Assembly: GCF_026015985.1 (NCBI RefSeq)
Contig: NZ_CP110389.1
Span: forward strand, 3,194,001 to 3,258,000
Reading direction: 5' to 3'
From: Rhodopseudomonas sp. P2A-2r
Lineage (GTDB): Bacteria; Pseudomonadota; Alphaproteobacteria; Rhizobiales; Xanthobacteraceae
Length of the DNA stretch: 64,000 nucleotides
Below are positions 48,890 to 61,453 of this stretch, piece after piece (within the stretch, counting starts at the first letter, position 1; every line of letters starts with the position of its first letter). Made by a program: the position numbers and the translations under genes. The notes below the pieces were generated by a model that was given only the letters and a program-made list of their open reading frames with translations, had not been told where the DNA came from and did not search any database.

Positions 48890-49111
48890 ATGCATACCGC
48901 CATCGATCGCATCATGACGACCTATGACCTGATGGTGAACCGCAGCCAGGCCGCCAGCGAAGAGGCGCGCGGCAAGGTGACCGACTACATCACCACGCTG
49001 TTCGAAGGCGGCGAGAAGGATCCGCATCGCCTGACCGTCTATGGCCTGACCTATCTGCGCGAACTCGACGGCAGCAACGATCCGGTCAAGGCTGGATTCT
49101 CCGGGCTGTAA
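48890..49111 (+). CDS. Small soluble protein, unknown (pair, second)
   Basis: A 73-residue acidic helical protein, MHTAIDRIMTTYDLMVNRSQ to DPVKAGFSGL. AGGA lies just before the chosen ATG at 48890; an in-frame ATG at 48872 overlapping the previous stop would add six residues. No family recognised. Confidence 0.65.
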   Translation: MHTAIDRIMTTYDLMVNRSQAASEEARGKVTDYITTLFEGGEKDPHRLTVYGLTYLRELDGSNDPVKAGFSGL

Positions 49112-49121
49112 CTCAGTCGTG

Positions 49122-49178
49122 CCCCGGACGCGATGCACTGCGCCGCGCTTGCGCGGCGTGGTGCGCCGCAGATCCGGC
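49122..49178. repeat. Palindromic repeat flanking the IS110 element, left
   Basis: CCCCGGACGCGATGCACTGC continues as CGCCGCGCTTGCGC; this 33-base stretch recurs with one mismatch at 51022-51054. The remainder (GGTGCGCCGCAGATCCGG) is partly complementary to the first part. The transposase gene begins about 18 bases later. Confidence 0.7.
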
Positions 49179-49195
49179 AACTGTAATTTTCGTGA

Positions 49196-50126
49196 TCAAG
49201 CGTGAAAGGGCGCTTGATCACGAAGCACCGCATTGAGGGTGACGAGCAGCTTGCGAGCGACGGCGATCAGGGCGATTTTGGCGGGTTTGCCCGCGTCTCT
49301 CAGGGCACGATAGGCTGCTGCGAACCGGGATTTGGTTCGAGTGACGGAGACGGGCCGCCATGTAGAGGGCTTCGCGGACCCGGCGCCTGCCGCCGTGGAT
49401 CTTGCGGGCACCGCGGAACTTGCCGCTATCGACATTGAAGGGCGCCAGTCCAGCCAAAGCGGCGATGGCCTTTGGCGAGCGGGAGCCGAGTTCCGGCATC
49501 AGTGCCAACAGCGTGGCGGCGCAAACCGGGCCGATGCCCGGCACCGAGCGCATCAGGCGTTGTGCGGCGTGCAGGCCCTGCTGCCCGGCAATCAGGGTGG
49601 CGATCCGCCGATCGATGCGCTGGATAGCCTGATCGAGCCAGGCGATATGCTGCATCAGCTCGTCCAGCAGGTCGGCGCCGGTTGCGGCAAGGCGGGTGCG
49701 CTCCTGCTTGCGGCAGGCGACGAGCTGATCGCGGCGCTTGTGCAGGTCGGCAAGCTGCTCCCGCGCCGGGTCGGTGGTGCCGTCGGCGCCGGGCCGCAGG
49801 CATTGGGCCATCGCCGCCAGCATCCGCGCGTCGATTGCGTCGGTCTTGGCGAGCAAGCCGATGGAGCGGGCGAAATCCCGGGCGCGGGCGGGGTTGACCC
49901 GCGCGAAAGCGATGCCGGCCGCGCTCAAGGCCCGGCGCAGCGCCTTGTCGTAGTGGCCGGTGGCCTCGAACAGCACGAATACATCGCTGCCGGCCCACCC
50001 CGCGATCAAGGCGTTGACCGCCTCGGGGAGGTTGTCGATGCGGCGCACCGTGCCGATGTTGCTGTCGAAGACGTCAAGAAAGTCCTTGGAGATATCGATT
50101 CCAACGAAGCCAGGATGTATGATCAT
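49196..50126 (-). pseudogene. IS110-family transposase, +1 frameshift
   Basis: The N-terminal DEDD RuvC-like domain is complete: GFVGIDISKDFLDVFDSN, LFEATGHYDKALRRAL, and TDAIDARMLAAMAQ. The C-terminal Transposase_20 domain, with RSVPGIGPVCAATLLALMPE and its catalytic-Ser region near ALAGLAPFNVDSGKFRG, runs to ALYMAA. There the frame shifts: the tail SVTRTKSRFAAAYRALRDAG to LLVTLNAVLRDQAPFHA is in another frame. Removing one C from the GGCCCGTC run near 49355 rejoins them into a protein of about 309 residues. Start ATG at 50124-50126. Confidence 0.88.
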
Positions 50127-50310
50127 GATGCCTGTCCCTGTGCTGCGAGGTCCGCGGCGAACGGCCTCGATCAACTGTTCAGGTGTGGGTAATGTAGCGC
50201 GGGCGGGTGCCAAGCCGGATCACGGTCTTCATGACCAGGGGCCCAACGGCATCCCGCCCCCACCCATCATGTCAGATCCCGACTACACAGGGGCCCAGCT
50301 TGTGGACCAA
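50127..50310 (-). ncRNA. Candidate IS110 bridge RNA region
   Basis: This non-coding stretch lies directly upstream of the transposase, where bridge RNAs of the IS110 subgroup are encoded. The decamer TGGGCCCCTG (minus strand) occurs twice, at 50288-50297 and 50236-50245. Paired target- and donor-binding loops can share such sequence. No secondary structure was computed and the RNA ends are unknown. Confidence 0.35.
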
Positions 50311-51021
50311 GCAAGGTGGGTCCCGGATCTGCGCAGCAGCGTGCAGGCGATGCTGCGCATCGCCTGCGCTGCAGCGCGTCAGGGACACGCGAAGTCCGCA
50401 TCCGTGCGACGCGCGGTTTCGAATTTCGGATTCAATTGTCAAACAGCCGTGCGATCGCAGTCCCGCGACGCTTGCGCGTCCGGGCTGTGCTGCATTCCGT
50501 CCCTCTCGCAATCGAGAGGGCGCGCGGAACGCCGGGTGCCCGATGCACCCATGGGCTTGTGCGCAAAGTGTAGTAAGCGCACAAGACTTGCCACGGTCAC
50601 ACACCGGACTGATCCGGCGTTCCGCGCGCAGTGGTGTTAACGGCTTATTGCGTGCTCTCCCCGGCGGCCGACACGGTTTTTCGTCGCCGTCGCTTCCGGT
50701 TGAGGGTGTTCCACGGACGGGTTGCCGCGGACTCTCCACCGGGCTTGGTGCTCACGCGGGGCACCAGGACCACACGCCTTCGCCGTCCGCGCCAGCGCTG
50801 TCGTCTGCGCTTCCTCCGGTTCTCACTGGCCATTCTGGCGAGCCCTGAACCGAATTCCGCGCCTGACGCTGCCGCGTCCACCGCACCCCGCCCCGCGAAC
50901 GTGACGATCGCGAGTCGCTCCTCTCGGTGGGGCAGGATGCAATGGATTATAATCTTAGATGGAAGCCGTCAAGAGGAATTGCGGATTATTTTCTCTGCGT
51001 GCCTGTCGCTGCCGTTCCGTT
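50311..51021. repeat. Long non-coding repeat block
   Basis: About 700 bases with open frames in all directions but no protein-like composition; frames are rich in Arg, Pro and Ser and lack ribosome binding sites. It starts with palindromic sequence (CCCGGATCTGCGCAGCAGCG) and continues into sequence I recall as a dispersed multi-copy element in Bradyrhizobium and Rhodopseudomonas, often annotated as false ORFs. Recognition is from memory, not a search. Function unknown. Confidence 0.5.
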
Positions 51022-51054
51022 CCCCGGACGCGGTGCACTGCGCCGCGCTTGCGC
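51022..51054. repeat. Palindromic repeat, right copy
   Basis: Matches 49122-49154 at 32 of 33 positions in the same orientation, exactly 1,900 bases away, so the IS110 element and the repeat block lie between two copies. Confidence 0.75.
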
Positions 51055-51185
51055 ATCGCCGGTGCTGCAGCGCGCCCGGGAAACGGAGAGCAACAGTGCA
51101 TCCGGCATGCGCAGCGCGATCGCGCGCGGGTTGCTGCTCGTTCATCTGTGCTACACCGTCACCCATCAACCACCGGGGAAACCGC

Positions 51186-51812
51186 ATGCTCACACTGCAC
51201 CACCTCAACGACTCCCGCTCGCAGCGCATTCTGTGGCTGCTGGAGGAAATTGGCGCGCCCTATGAGCTGAAGCGCTATCAGCGCAATGCCGAGACGCGGC
51301 TGGCGCCGCCGGAGCTGGAACTGGTGCATCCGCTCGGCAAGTCGCCGGTCATCGTCGACGGCGACGTGGTGCTGGCGGAATCCGGTGCCATCGTCGACTA
51401 CATCATCCGTACCTACGGCAAGGGTGCGATGCGGCCGGCCGAAGGCAGCGCCGACTACGAATCCTACCTGGAATGGCTGCATTATGCCGAGGGTTCGGCG
51501 ATGCTGCCGCTGATGCTGCAACTCTATGTCGGCAGGCTGAAGGAGGCGGCAGCGCCGCTGCAGCCGCGCATCGACAGCGAAATCGCCCGCCATCTTGGCT
51601 ATGTCGATCGCGCGTTGCAGAGGCGGGCGTTCTTCGTCGGCGACAGCCTGACGGGGGCCGACATCATGATGAGCTTCGTCGCCGAGGTCGCCGGCAGCTT
51701 CGATCGGCTCGGACCCTATCCGGATCTGGCAGGCTGGATCGGGCGCATGCATGCGCGCCCGGCGTTCCTGCGCAGCGTCGACAAGGGCGGGGCGTATCGG
51801 CTGGCGAAGTAG
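51186..51812 (+). CDS. Glutathione S-transferase
   Basis: A 208-residue cytosolic GST. The N-terminal thioredoxin-like domain starts MLTLHHLNDSRSQRILWLLE, and the substrate-binding cis-Pro and glutathione contacts are in GKSPVIVDGDVVLAESGAIVD. An all-helical C-terminal domain (HLGYVDRALQRRAFFVGDSL TGAD) follows. GGGGA precedes the ATG at 51186; upstream in-frame sequence belongs to the repeat block. Class and substrate cannot be set from sequence alone. Confidence 0.93.
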   Translation: MLTLHHLNDSRSQRILWLLEEIGAPYELKRYQRNAETRLAPPELELVHPLGKSPVIVDGDVVLAESGAIVDYIIRTYGKGAMRPAEGSADYESYLEWLHYAEGSAMLPLMLQLYVGRLKEAAAPLQPRIDSEIARHLGYVDRALQRRAFFVGDSLTGADIMMSFVAEVAGSFDRLGPYPDLAGWIGRMHARPAFLRSVDKGGAYRLAK

Positions 51813-51850
51813 GTTTCTTCCCTCGCCCCGCAAGCGGGTGAGGCGAAACA

Positions 51851-52924
51851 CTACGGCGTCGCGGCGATCGCCCTGATATCATCCACCAACGCCTGCACGC
51901 GGGTGCGATCCGCGTCCCAGGCGAACATGAAACGCGCGCCGCCGCCGATGAAGGTATAAAACTGCCAGCCGCGCGCACGCAGCGCGTCCATGGCAGCCGC
52001 CGGCATTGTCAGGAACACCGCATTGGCCTGCGCGGGAAACATCAATGCGACGCCGGGGAGGCCGGCAACGCCGTCCGCCAGCAGCTTCGCGCAGGCATTG
52101 CCATGGGCGGCGTTGCGCAACCAGGCGCCGCTCTCCAGCATGCGCACCCAGGGCGCCGACAGGAAGCGCATCTTCGACGCCAGCTGGCCGGCCTGCTTGC
52201 AACGATAGTCGAAGTCTTCCGCGAGCTTGCGGTTGAAGAAGATGATGGCTTCGCCGACGGCCATGCCGTTCTTGGTGCCGCCGAAACACAGCACGTCGAC
52301 GCCGGCGCGCCAACTGGTGTCGGCCGGGCTGCAGCCGAGGCTGGCGCAGGCGTTGGCGAAGCGCGCGCCGTCCATGTGCAGGCTGAGGCCGAGTTCGCGG
52401 CAGGTGGCCGAAATCGCGGCGATTTCATGCACGCTGTAGACCTGTCCGGTCTCGGTCGGCTGGGTGATGGTGACGACGCGCGGCTTGGGGAAGTGGATGT
52501 CGTTGCGGTTGGTGGCGATGGCGCGGATCGCCTGCGGCGTCAGCTTTCCATCGGTCGATGGCGCGACCAGCAGCTTGGAGCCGTTGGAGAAGAATTCCGG
52601 CGCGCCGCATTCGTCGGTCTCCACATGGGCGGCGTCGGAGCAGATCACGCTGTGATAGGACTGGCACAAAGCCGCCAAGGCCATGGAATTGGCCGCGGTG
52701 CCGTTGAAGGCGAAGAACACCTCGCAATCACTTTCGAACAGCGCGCGGAAGGCGTCGGAGGCCTTCGCGGTCCAGCTGTCATTGCCATAGGCCGGCTCGG
52801 AACCTTGATTGGCCTCGGCCATGGCCGACCAGGCTTCGGGGCAGATTCCGGCATAGTTGTCGCTGGCGAATTGCTGGGCAGGGGTGTGGTCACGGCGGCC
52901 TCGCTGGGGTCGATCGGTCTCCAC
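51851..52924 (-). CDS. Low-specificity L-threonine aldolase; 5' end possibly frameshifted
   Basis: A PLP enzyme that splits threonine to glycine and acetaldehyde. The domain runs from QFASDNYAGICPEAW to DDIRAIAATP, with the PLP lysine in CFGGTKNGMAVGEA. As written the frame opens at a GTG at 52924 (METDRPQRGRRDHTPAQQ), which has no ribosome binding site. A better start lies at GTG 52891-52893, with GAGG five bases upstream, in another frame reading MTTPLP. One extra C in the following CCC run would join it as MTTPLPQQFASDNYAG, a natural N-terminus and a 347-residue protein. The next gene is glyA, divergent, also in glycine metabolism. Confidence 0.87.
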   Translation of the reverse strand: METDRPQRGRRDHTPAQQFASDNYAGICPEAWSAMAEANQGSEPAYGNDSWTAKASDAFRALFESDCEVFFAFNGTAANSMALAALCQSYHSVICSDAAHVETDECGAPEFFSNGSKLLVAPSTDGKLTPQAIRAIATNRNDIHFPKPRVVTITQPTETGQVYSVHEIAAISATCRELGLSLHMDGARFANACASLGCSPADTSWRAGVDVLCFGGTKNGMAVGEAIIFFNRKLAEDFDYRCKQAGQLASKMRFLSAPWVRMLESGAWLRNAAHGNACAKLLADGVAGLPGVALMFPAQANAVFLTMPAAAMDALRARGWQFYTFIGGGARFMFAWDADRTRVQALVDDIRAIAATP

Positions 52925-53231
52925 CAGGAGAGATTGACGCGCGGCTGCATCCCGTTGGTTGCCGGATCGGCCACATCTCCCCCGCGGGGGAACGCCACCT
53001 TGCCCGGGAGCAGGTTGGCGTTGAGCGTCAGCTCAACTCTTGATGTTGGCCAATGGCATATCCGCTTGGCCGGGGGCAGGCAAGGGCCCGAAAACCGGCC
53101 TAAATCTTGATCGGATGCGCAAAACCTTGGCCATATCCGCCAGATGTGGTATCTCGGCGGCGCCGCTTCGACCCGCCACACGTGACTGCCCGCACCCGAC
53201 CGAGGGCTGCGGCGGTGGAGATATTTCGCCC
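52925..53231. other. Divergent gap before glyA
   Basis: These 307 bases hold no supportable gene. I looked for a glycine riboswitch ahead of glyA and did not find its conserved core. GGAG about twelve bases before the glyA ATG is the only clear signal. Confidence 0.45.
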
Positions 53232-54533
<1,302 letters not shown>

Positions 54534-54567
54534 GGTCTTTCGTCAGTCGCTTTGAAGGTCTTGTGGA

Positions 54568-55062
54568 ATGCGATGTCCCAGCTGCAACAGCCTCGATACG
54601 CAGGTTAAGGACTCGCGTCCCACGGAAGATTCCGCGGTCATTCGCAGGCGTCGGGTCTGCATGGCCTGCAACTTCCGCTTCACCACCTTCGAGCGGGTGC
54701 AGCTGCGCGAACTGACGGTGATCAAGCGCAACGGCCGCCGCGTGCCGTTCGACCGCGACAAGCTGGTACGCTCGCTGCAGATCAGTCTGCGCAAGCGGCC
54801 GGTGGAGCCGGAGAAGATCGAGACCATGGTCTCGGCCATCGTGCGCGAGCTGGAAAGCGGCGGCGAGGCGGAGATTTCCTCGGAGGCCATCGGCGAGATC
54901 GTGATGGAGCATCTGCGCCACGTCGATGACGTCGCTTATGTGCGCTTCGCCTCGGTGTACCGCAATTTTCGCGAGGCCAAGGATTTCGAGGCGGTGCTCG
55001 GCGAACTGTCCGGCGAAGACGAGTTGAAGCAGGACATCAAGCCGGTGGTGGTGCGCAAGTGA
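54568..55062 (+). CDS. nrdR: Transcriptional repressor NrdR
   Basis: Represses ribonucleotide reductase genes in response to nucleotides. The 164-residue protein has a zinc ribbon ([17 protein letters not shown] and [12 protein letters not shown]) followed by an ATP-cone domain ([20 protein letters not shown]). No ribonucleotide reductase gene is nearby. It lies 34 bases after glyA, and its stop overlaps the ribD GTG start. Confidence 0.97.
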   Translation: MRCPSCNSLDTQVKDSRPTEDSAVIRRRRVCMACNFRFTTFERVQLRELTVIKRNGRRVPFDRDKLVRSLQISLRKRPVEPEKIETMVSAIVRELESGGEAEISSEAIGEIVMEHLRHVDDVAYVRFASVYRNFREAKDFEAVLGELSGEDELKQDIKPVVVRK

Positions 55063-56213
55063 TCTTCCGCATTCTGGAAGATCAGCACGCCCAGAAATCC
55101 AGTGAAGCGAAGGCCGTCGACCGGCGCTTCATGGCGCTGGCGCTGGCGCTCGGGCGACGCGGGCTCGGCAATACCTTTCCCAATCCCGCAGTCGGCGCGG
55201 TCATCGTCAAAGACGGCGCCATTGTCGGCCGCGGCTGGACCCAGCCGGGCGGGCGGCCCCATGCCGAGGTCGAGGCGCTCAGGCGTGCCGGTGAGGCCGC
55301 ACGCGGCGCCACGCTCTATGTGACGCTGGAGCCGTGTTCGCATGTCGGCAAGTCGCCGCCCTGTGCCGATGCGGTGATCGCCGCCGGCATTGCCCGGGTG
55401 GTATCGGCCGTGGAGGACCCCAATCCCGAGGTGGCCGGGCAGGGCCATGCGCGGCTGCGCGCCGCCGGCATCCGGGTCGATCTCGGCACCGGCGCCCAGG
55501 AAGCCGCGCGCGACCATGCCGGGCATTTTCGTCGCGTCCGCGATGGCCGGCCCCATGTGATCCTCAAACTCGCGGTGTCGCCGGACGGTTTTATTGGTGC
55601 GGCGGGACGGAAGCCCGTGCCGGTGACCGGCGAGAAGGTGCACTCTCGCGTGCACCTGCTGCGCGCGCAATGCGATGCGGTGCTGGTGGGCATCGGCACC
55701 GTGCTGTCCGACGATCCCGAACTGACCTGCCGGTTGCCGGGGATGATCAGGCAGTCGCCGATCCGGGTGGTACTGGACCGCGCGCTGCGGCTGCCGGGCA
55801 AGGCAAAATTGGTACACTCGGCGCGACAAACGCCGCTGTGGGTGATGACCTCGAGCCTCTCCGAGGCGCCCGCGGCCATGCTGCTGCAGGCCGCCGGCGC
55901 GCAGGTGATGCGGGTGCCGACCACCACCGCGCCGCCGCCCGGGCTTGATCTCGCGGCGGTGCTCAAGGCGCTGGCCGGCAAGGGGATCTCGCGGCTCTTG
56001 GTCGAGGGCGGGGCGAAGGTGGCGTCGTCCTTCGTGGCCGCCGACCTGGTCGACGAGGTCTGGCTGTTTCGCGGGGCGCAGGAGATCGGCGCGGGCGGCG
56101 TCCCGGCGCTGGATGCATTGCCGCTGACCGCAATCGCGGGGTCGCCGGGATTGAAGGTCCGTGCTAGCGAAACCATTGAAAACGACACCCTGACGATCTT
56201 TGAGCGCGCATAA
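55059..56213 (+). CDS. ribD: Riboflavin biosynthesis deaminase/reductase RibD
   Basis: A bifunctional enzyme for the second and third steps of riboflavin synthesis. The N-terminal deaminase has zinc ligands in PHAEVEAL and [19 protein letters not shown]. The C-terminal reductase ([33 protein letters not shown]) uses NADPH. The 384-residue length is normal. The GTG start overlaps the nrdR stop, and its TAA shares a base with the ribE ATG, so the three are tightly coupled. Confidence 0.96.
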   Translation: MIFRILEDQHAQKSSEAKAVDRRFMALALALGRRGLGNTFPNPAVGAVIVKDGAIVGRGWTQPGGRPHAEVEALRRAGEAARGATLYVTLEPCSHVGKSPPCADAVIAAGIARVVSAVEDPNPEVAGQGHARLRAAGIRVDLGTGAQEAARDHAGHFRRVRDGRPHVILKLAVSPDGFIGAAGRKPVPVTGEKVHSRVHLLRAQCDAVLVGIGTVLSDDPELTCRLPGMIRQSPIRVVLDRALRLPGKAKLVHSARQTPLWVMTSSLSEAPAAMLLQAAGAQVMRVPTTTAPPPGLDLAAVLKALAGKGISRLLVEGGAKVASSFVAADLVDEVWLFRGAQEIGAGGVPALDALPLTAIAGSPGLKVRASETIENDTLTIFERA

Positions 56214-56821
56214 TGTTTACCGGCATTGTCACCGACATCGGCGAGATCGAAACCCTGACGCCGGTGGCGCAGGGCCAGCTGCACCGGCTGCGCGTGCTCA
56301 GCCACTACGATCGGAGCAGCATCGCGGATGGTGCCTCGATCTCGCACAACGGCGTCTGCCTGACGGTGACGGGCTCCGGGGTGAGCGGCAACCGCACCTG
56401 GTTCGAGGTCGACGCCGGCGCCGAAACGCTCGGCCTGACCACGGCAAAGAACTGGAAGGCCGGCACCCGCCTCAACCTGGAGCGTGCGCTGAAGATCGGC
56501 GACGAGCTCGGCGGCCACATTGTCTCCGGCCATGTCGACGGCATCGCTACCATTGTGGCGCGCGACAACCTGCCCGATATGGCGCGCTTCACGCTGCGCA
56601 CCACGCGCGAGCTGGCGCGATTCATCGCCACCAAGGGTTCGGTGACGCTGGATGGCGCGTCGCTGACCGTGAATACCGTCGATGACGTCCAGTTTTCGGT
56701 GCTGATCATCCCGCATACGCTCGCCGTAACGACGATCGGCGACTGGCAGGAGGGCCACGAGGTCAATCTCGAGGTCGACCAGATGGCGCGCTACGCGGCG
56801 CGGCTGACGGAAATGAAATAG
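56213..56821 (+). CDS. ribE: Riboflavin synthase, alpha subunit
   Basis: Dismutates two 6,7-dimethyl-8-ribityllumazine molecules to riboflavin. The 202-residue protein shows the two tandem lumazine-binding folds, starting [15 protein letters not shown] and GGHIVSGHVDGIATI. The ATG at 56213 overlaps the ribD stop (TAATG). Confidence 0.96.
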   Translation: MFTGIVTDIGEIETLTPVAQGQLHRLRVLSHYDRSSIADGASISHNGVCLTVTGSGVSGNRTWFEVDAGAETLGLTTAKNWKAGTRLNLERALKIGDELGGHIVSGHVDGIATIVARDNLPDMARFTLRTTRELARFIATKGSVTLDGASLTVNTVDDVQFSVLIIPHTLAVTTIGDWQEGHEVNLEVDQMARYAARLTEMK

Positions 56822-56902
56822 CGCGCCGACGCTTCGGCCCTTGGCTTATCCCGCCGCTACGCCTAAAACCCTGCGCAATCAATCAATTCGAGACGGAATA
56901 CG

Positions 56903-57394
56903 ATGGCAGACGCGCGACGCGCTCAGTTGCAGGACCAAACCGACATTTCCGGCGCCCGTGTGCTGATTGTCGAAGCCCGCTTTTACGACGATATCCAGGA
57001 TGCGCTGCTGGCCGGCGCGGTGCTGGAGCTGAATGCCGCGGGCGTCAGCCACACCGTCCTCACGGTGCCCGGCGCGCTGGAAATTCCCGCCGCGATCGCC
57101 ATCGCGCTGGACGCCGCCGAGAAGCACGACGAGCCCTATGACGCGGCCATCGCGCTGGGCTGCGTGGTGCGCGGCGAGACCATCCATTTCGAGATCGTCT
57201 CGATGGAGTCGGCGCGCGGCCTGATGGACCTCGCGGTCAACAGGCGCCTGCCGCTCGGCAACGGCATCATCACGGTCAACAACGACGAGCAGGCCTGGGC
57301 GCGCGCCCGCGCCGACGACCTGAACAAGGGTGGCGACGCGGCGCGGGCGGCGCTGGCGATGCTGCGCATCAAACGCCGTCTGGCGAAGAGCTGA
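56903..57394 (+). CDS. ribH: 6,7-dimethyl-8-ribityllumazine synthase
   Basis: Makes the lumazine that RibE converts to riboflavin. The 163-residue protein has [35 protein letters not shown] and [11 protein letters not shown] with the catalytic His. It follows ribE by 81 bases; I searched that gap for an FMN riboswitch and saw none. It is three bases upstream of nusB, a conserved pairing. Confidence 0.96.
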   Translation: MADARRAQLQDQTDISGARVLIVEARFYDDIQDALLAGAVLELNAAGVSHTVLTVPGALEIPAAIAIALDAAEKHDEPYDAAIALGCVVRGETIHFEIVSMESARGLMDLAVNRRLPLGNGIITVNNDEQAWARARADDLNKGGDAARAALAMLRIKRRLAKS

Positions 57395-57397
57395 GAC

Positions 57398-57898
57398 ATG
57401 GCAGAGATCAAGAAGGCCGCGATCAAGAAGCCCGCCGAGAAGAAGGCCAACAAGCGCGGCACGGCGCGGCTCGCGGCCGTGCAGGCGCTATACCAGATGG
57501 ATATCGGCGGCGCCGGCATCAATGACATTTTTGCGGAGTTCGAAAGCCACTGGCTCGGCAAGGAGGTCGAGGGCGACCAGTATCTGCCGGCCGAGGAAGC
57601 CTTCTTCCGCGATGTCGTGTCCGGCGTGCTGCGCGACCAGAACAAGCTGGATCCGCTGATCGACGACGCGCTGTCCAAGGGCTGGCCGCTGGCGCGCATC
57701 GAGGCGATCTTGCGCGCGACGCTGCGGGCAGGGGCCTACGAGCTGGAGCATCGCAAGGACATTCCGGCGCGCGTCATCGTTTCCGAATATGTCGACGTGG
57801 CGGACGCCTTTGTCGAGGGTGACGAGATCGGCATGGTCAACGCCGTGCTCGACCAGATCGCCAGACATTTTCGGCCCGACGACTCGATGCGAGGGTAA
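57398..57898 (+). CDS. nusB: Transcription antitermination protein NusB
   Basis: With NusE (S10) binds boxA RNA in rRNA antitermination. The 166-residue all-helical protein has a Lys/Ala-rich N-terminal extension ([18 protein letters not shown]), then [15 protein letters not shown] and the late [29 protein letters not shown] region. Start three bases after ribH. Confidence 0.96.
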   Translation: MAEIKKAAIKKPAEKKANKRGTARLAAVQALYQMDIGGAGINDIFAEFESHWLGKEVEGDQYLPAEEAFFRDVVSGVLRDQNKLDPLIDDALSKGWPLARIEAILRATLRAGAYELEHRKDIPARVIVSEYVDVADAFVEGDEIGMVNAVLDQIARHFRPDDSMRG

Positions 57899-57907
57899 CT
57901 CAGTCGT

Positions 57908-58023
57908 CGTCATCCTGAGGTGCTCGCCCGAAGGGCGAGCCTCGAAGGATGCGGCCACGGGTACCGACACTTGCGGCTCATCCTTCGAGGCCGTCGCAAG
58001 AGCGACGGCGCCTCAGGATGACG
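57908..58023. repeat. 116-base inverted repeat CGTCATCCTGAGG type
   Basis: The ends CGTCATCCTGAGG and CCTCAGGATGACG are exact inverted copies. Inner arms GCTCGCCCG/CGGGCGAGC-like and GGCTCATCCTTCGAGG form further hairpins. It lies between nusB and thiL and belongs to a dispersed intergenic repeat type common in this bacterial group. Confidence 0.8.
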
Positions 58024-58058
58024 CTAGAGTTTGGTTTTGCTCTGGAAGCGGGTAGCGA

Positions 58059-59039
58059 ATGTCATCCGGCGAAGACACTTTGATCGCGACCTATTTCAAG
58101 CCGCTGGCCACCGATCCGGGTGCCTTCGGCCTCGCTGACGATGCCGCGGTGCTGCAGGCGCGCGGCGAGGATGTGGTGGTCAATACCGACGCCATCGTCG
58201 AGGGCGTGCACTTCCTGCCCGACGATCCCGCCGACACCATCGCGCGCAAAGCCCTGCGCGTTAACCTGTCTGATCTCGCCGCCAAGGGCGCGATTCCGGC
58301 CGGCTTCGTACTGACGCTGGCGCTGCGCGAGCGGGATCCTGACTGGCTCGAGGCATTCGCGCGCGGCCTCGGCGAGGATACCCGGCTGTTCGGCTGCCCG
58401 CTGCTCGGCGGCGATACGGTGTCGACGCCGGGACCGATCATGATTTCCATCACCGCCTTCGGCCGTGTGCCGGAAGGCCGCATGGTCCGCCGCAGCGGCG
58501 CGATGCCCGGCGACCTCGTGGTGGTCACGGGCACCATCGGCGACGCCGCGCTCGGCCTCGACGTGCTGAAGGGCGGCGCGGTGAAGGCGTCGCTGGCCCA
58601 TGACATGGCCGCCGCTGCCGGGCTGATCGCGCGCTACCGGATTCCGCAGCCGCGCAACGCGCTGGCCAAGGCCGTGCGCGACCATGCACGCGCGGCGATG
58701 GACGTGTCGGATGGCCTCGCCGGCGATCTGACCAGGCTGCTGGCCGCCTCCGGGGTCGCGGCAAGCATCTCCACGGCGGAGATCCCGCTGTCGACGCCGG
58801 CCAGGCTGCTGCTCGAGCGCGGCACCGTGGAACTGGAAACGCTGCTCTCCGCCGGCGACGACTACGAAATTCTCTGCACGATTCCGCCGAGCCGTCTCAT
58901 GGCCTTCACAGACGAGGCGCAGCGTGCCGGCGTGCCAGTCTCGGCCATCGGGACGATCTCGGCGGGGGCAGGGCTGCGCATGGTCGATGCGCAGGGACGC
59001 GAACTCGTCCTGTCACGGCTGTCCTACAGCCACTTCTGA
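58059..59039 (+). CDS. thiL: Thiamine-monophosphate kinase
   Basis: Phosphorylates thiamine monophosphate to thiamine diphosphate with ATP. The 326-residue protein has the metal- and substrate-binding stretches GLADDAAVL, VNTDAIVEGVHFL, LLGGDTVSTPGP and AMDVSDGLAGDLTRL, and AGDDYEILCTI near the C-terminus. It stands downstream of the riboflavin/nusB run, from which a repeat separates it. Confidence 0.96.
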   Translation: MSSGEDTLIATYFKPLATDPGAFGLADDAAVLQARGEDVVVNTDAIVEGVHFLPDDPADTIARKALRVNLSDLAAKGAIPAGFVLTLALRERDPDWLEAFARGLGEDTRLFGCPLLGGDTVSTPGPIMISITAFGRVPEGRMVRRSGAMPGDLVVVTGTIGDAALGLDVLKGGAVKASLAHDMAAAAGLIARYRIPQPRNALAKAVRDHARAAMDVSDGLAGDLTRLLAASGVAASISTAEIPLSTPARLLLERGTVELETLLSAGDDYEILCTIPPSRLMAFTDEAQRAGVPVSAIGTISAGAGLRMVDAQGRELVLSRLSYSHF

Positions 59040-59281
59040 CGCCGCGGCCGGCGGTCCGGGGCATTGTGCCGGATCAATTGTCCTGGATCAAACGTCTCCG
59101 GCCGCGTGCCGGCTAGCCTGCCGTCTGTTGGTAAAAAGGGCATGTGTTAGCCGTTCGCAGCGTTGCGTGGCCGGGGCGATTTTGCCATGCTTCGGTCACG
59201 AGAGGCCGTCCTCACGTCTGGGCAGGCCTCCTTTTTATGCGTCCTCAACCGGGCGCGGGGCAGGAAGGACTGAGGCATTCC

Positions 59282-61402
<2,121 letters not shown>

Positions 61403-61422
61403 ACCCGTTCCCGACTGGACCG

Positions 61423-61453
61423 AAAACCCCGCGGTGTGAGCCGCGGGGGTTTT
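61423..61453 (+). terminator. Rho-independent terminator of hppA
   Basis: AAAACCCCGCGG pairs with CCGCGGGGGTTTT around a TGTGAG loop, 20 bases after the stop codon, ending in a T run. Confidence 0.92.

Larger units (their letters stand above)
49180..50310 (-). mobile_element. IS110-family insertion sequence, degenerate
   Basis: The element carries one transposase gene on the minus strand (49196-50126) with a short 3' flank and about 180 non-coding bases upstream of the gene. That arrangement fits the IS110 subgroup, in which the upstream non-coding end encodes the bridge RNA. No terminal inverted repeats are expected for IS110 and none are seen. Both outer ends are estimated from where palindromic repeat sequence begins, so the boundaries are approximate. 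The transposase frame is broken. Confidence 0.6.

Noticed and set aside
50207..50848. Protein-coding frames in the repeat block, up to 213 codons
   Set aside because: Several overlapping frames of similar length, no ribosome binding sites, Arg/Pro/Ser-rich composition, and a repeat-like nucleotide sequence.
52894..53231. Glycine riboswitch upstream of glyA
   Set aside because: No tandem aptamer-like conserved core was found in the gap.
56822..56902. FMN riboswitch between ribE and ribH
   Set aside because: The 81-base gap is too short and lacks the conserved RFN-element blocks.
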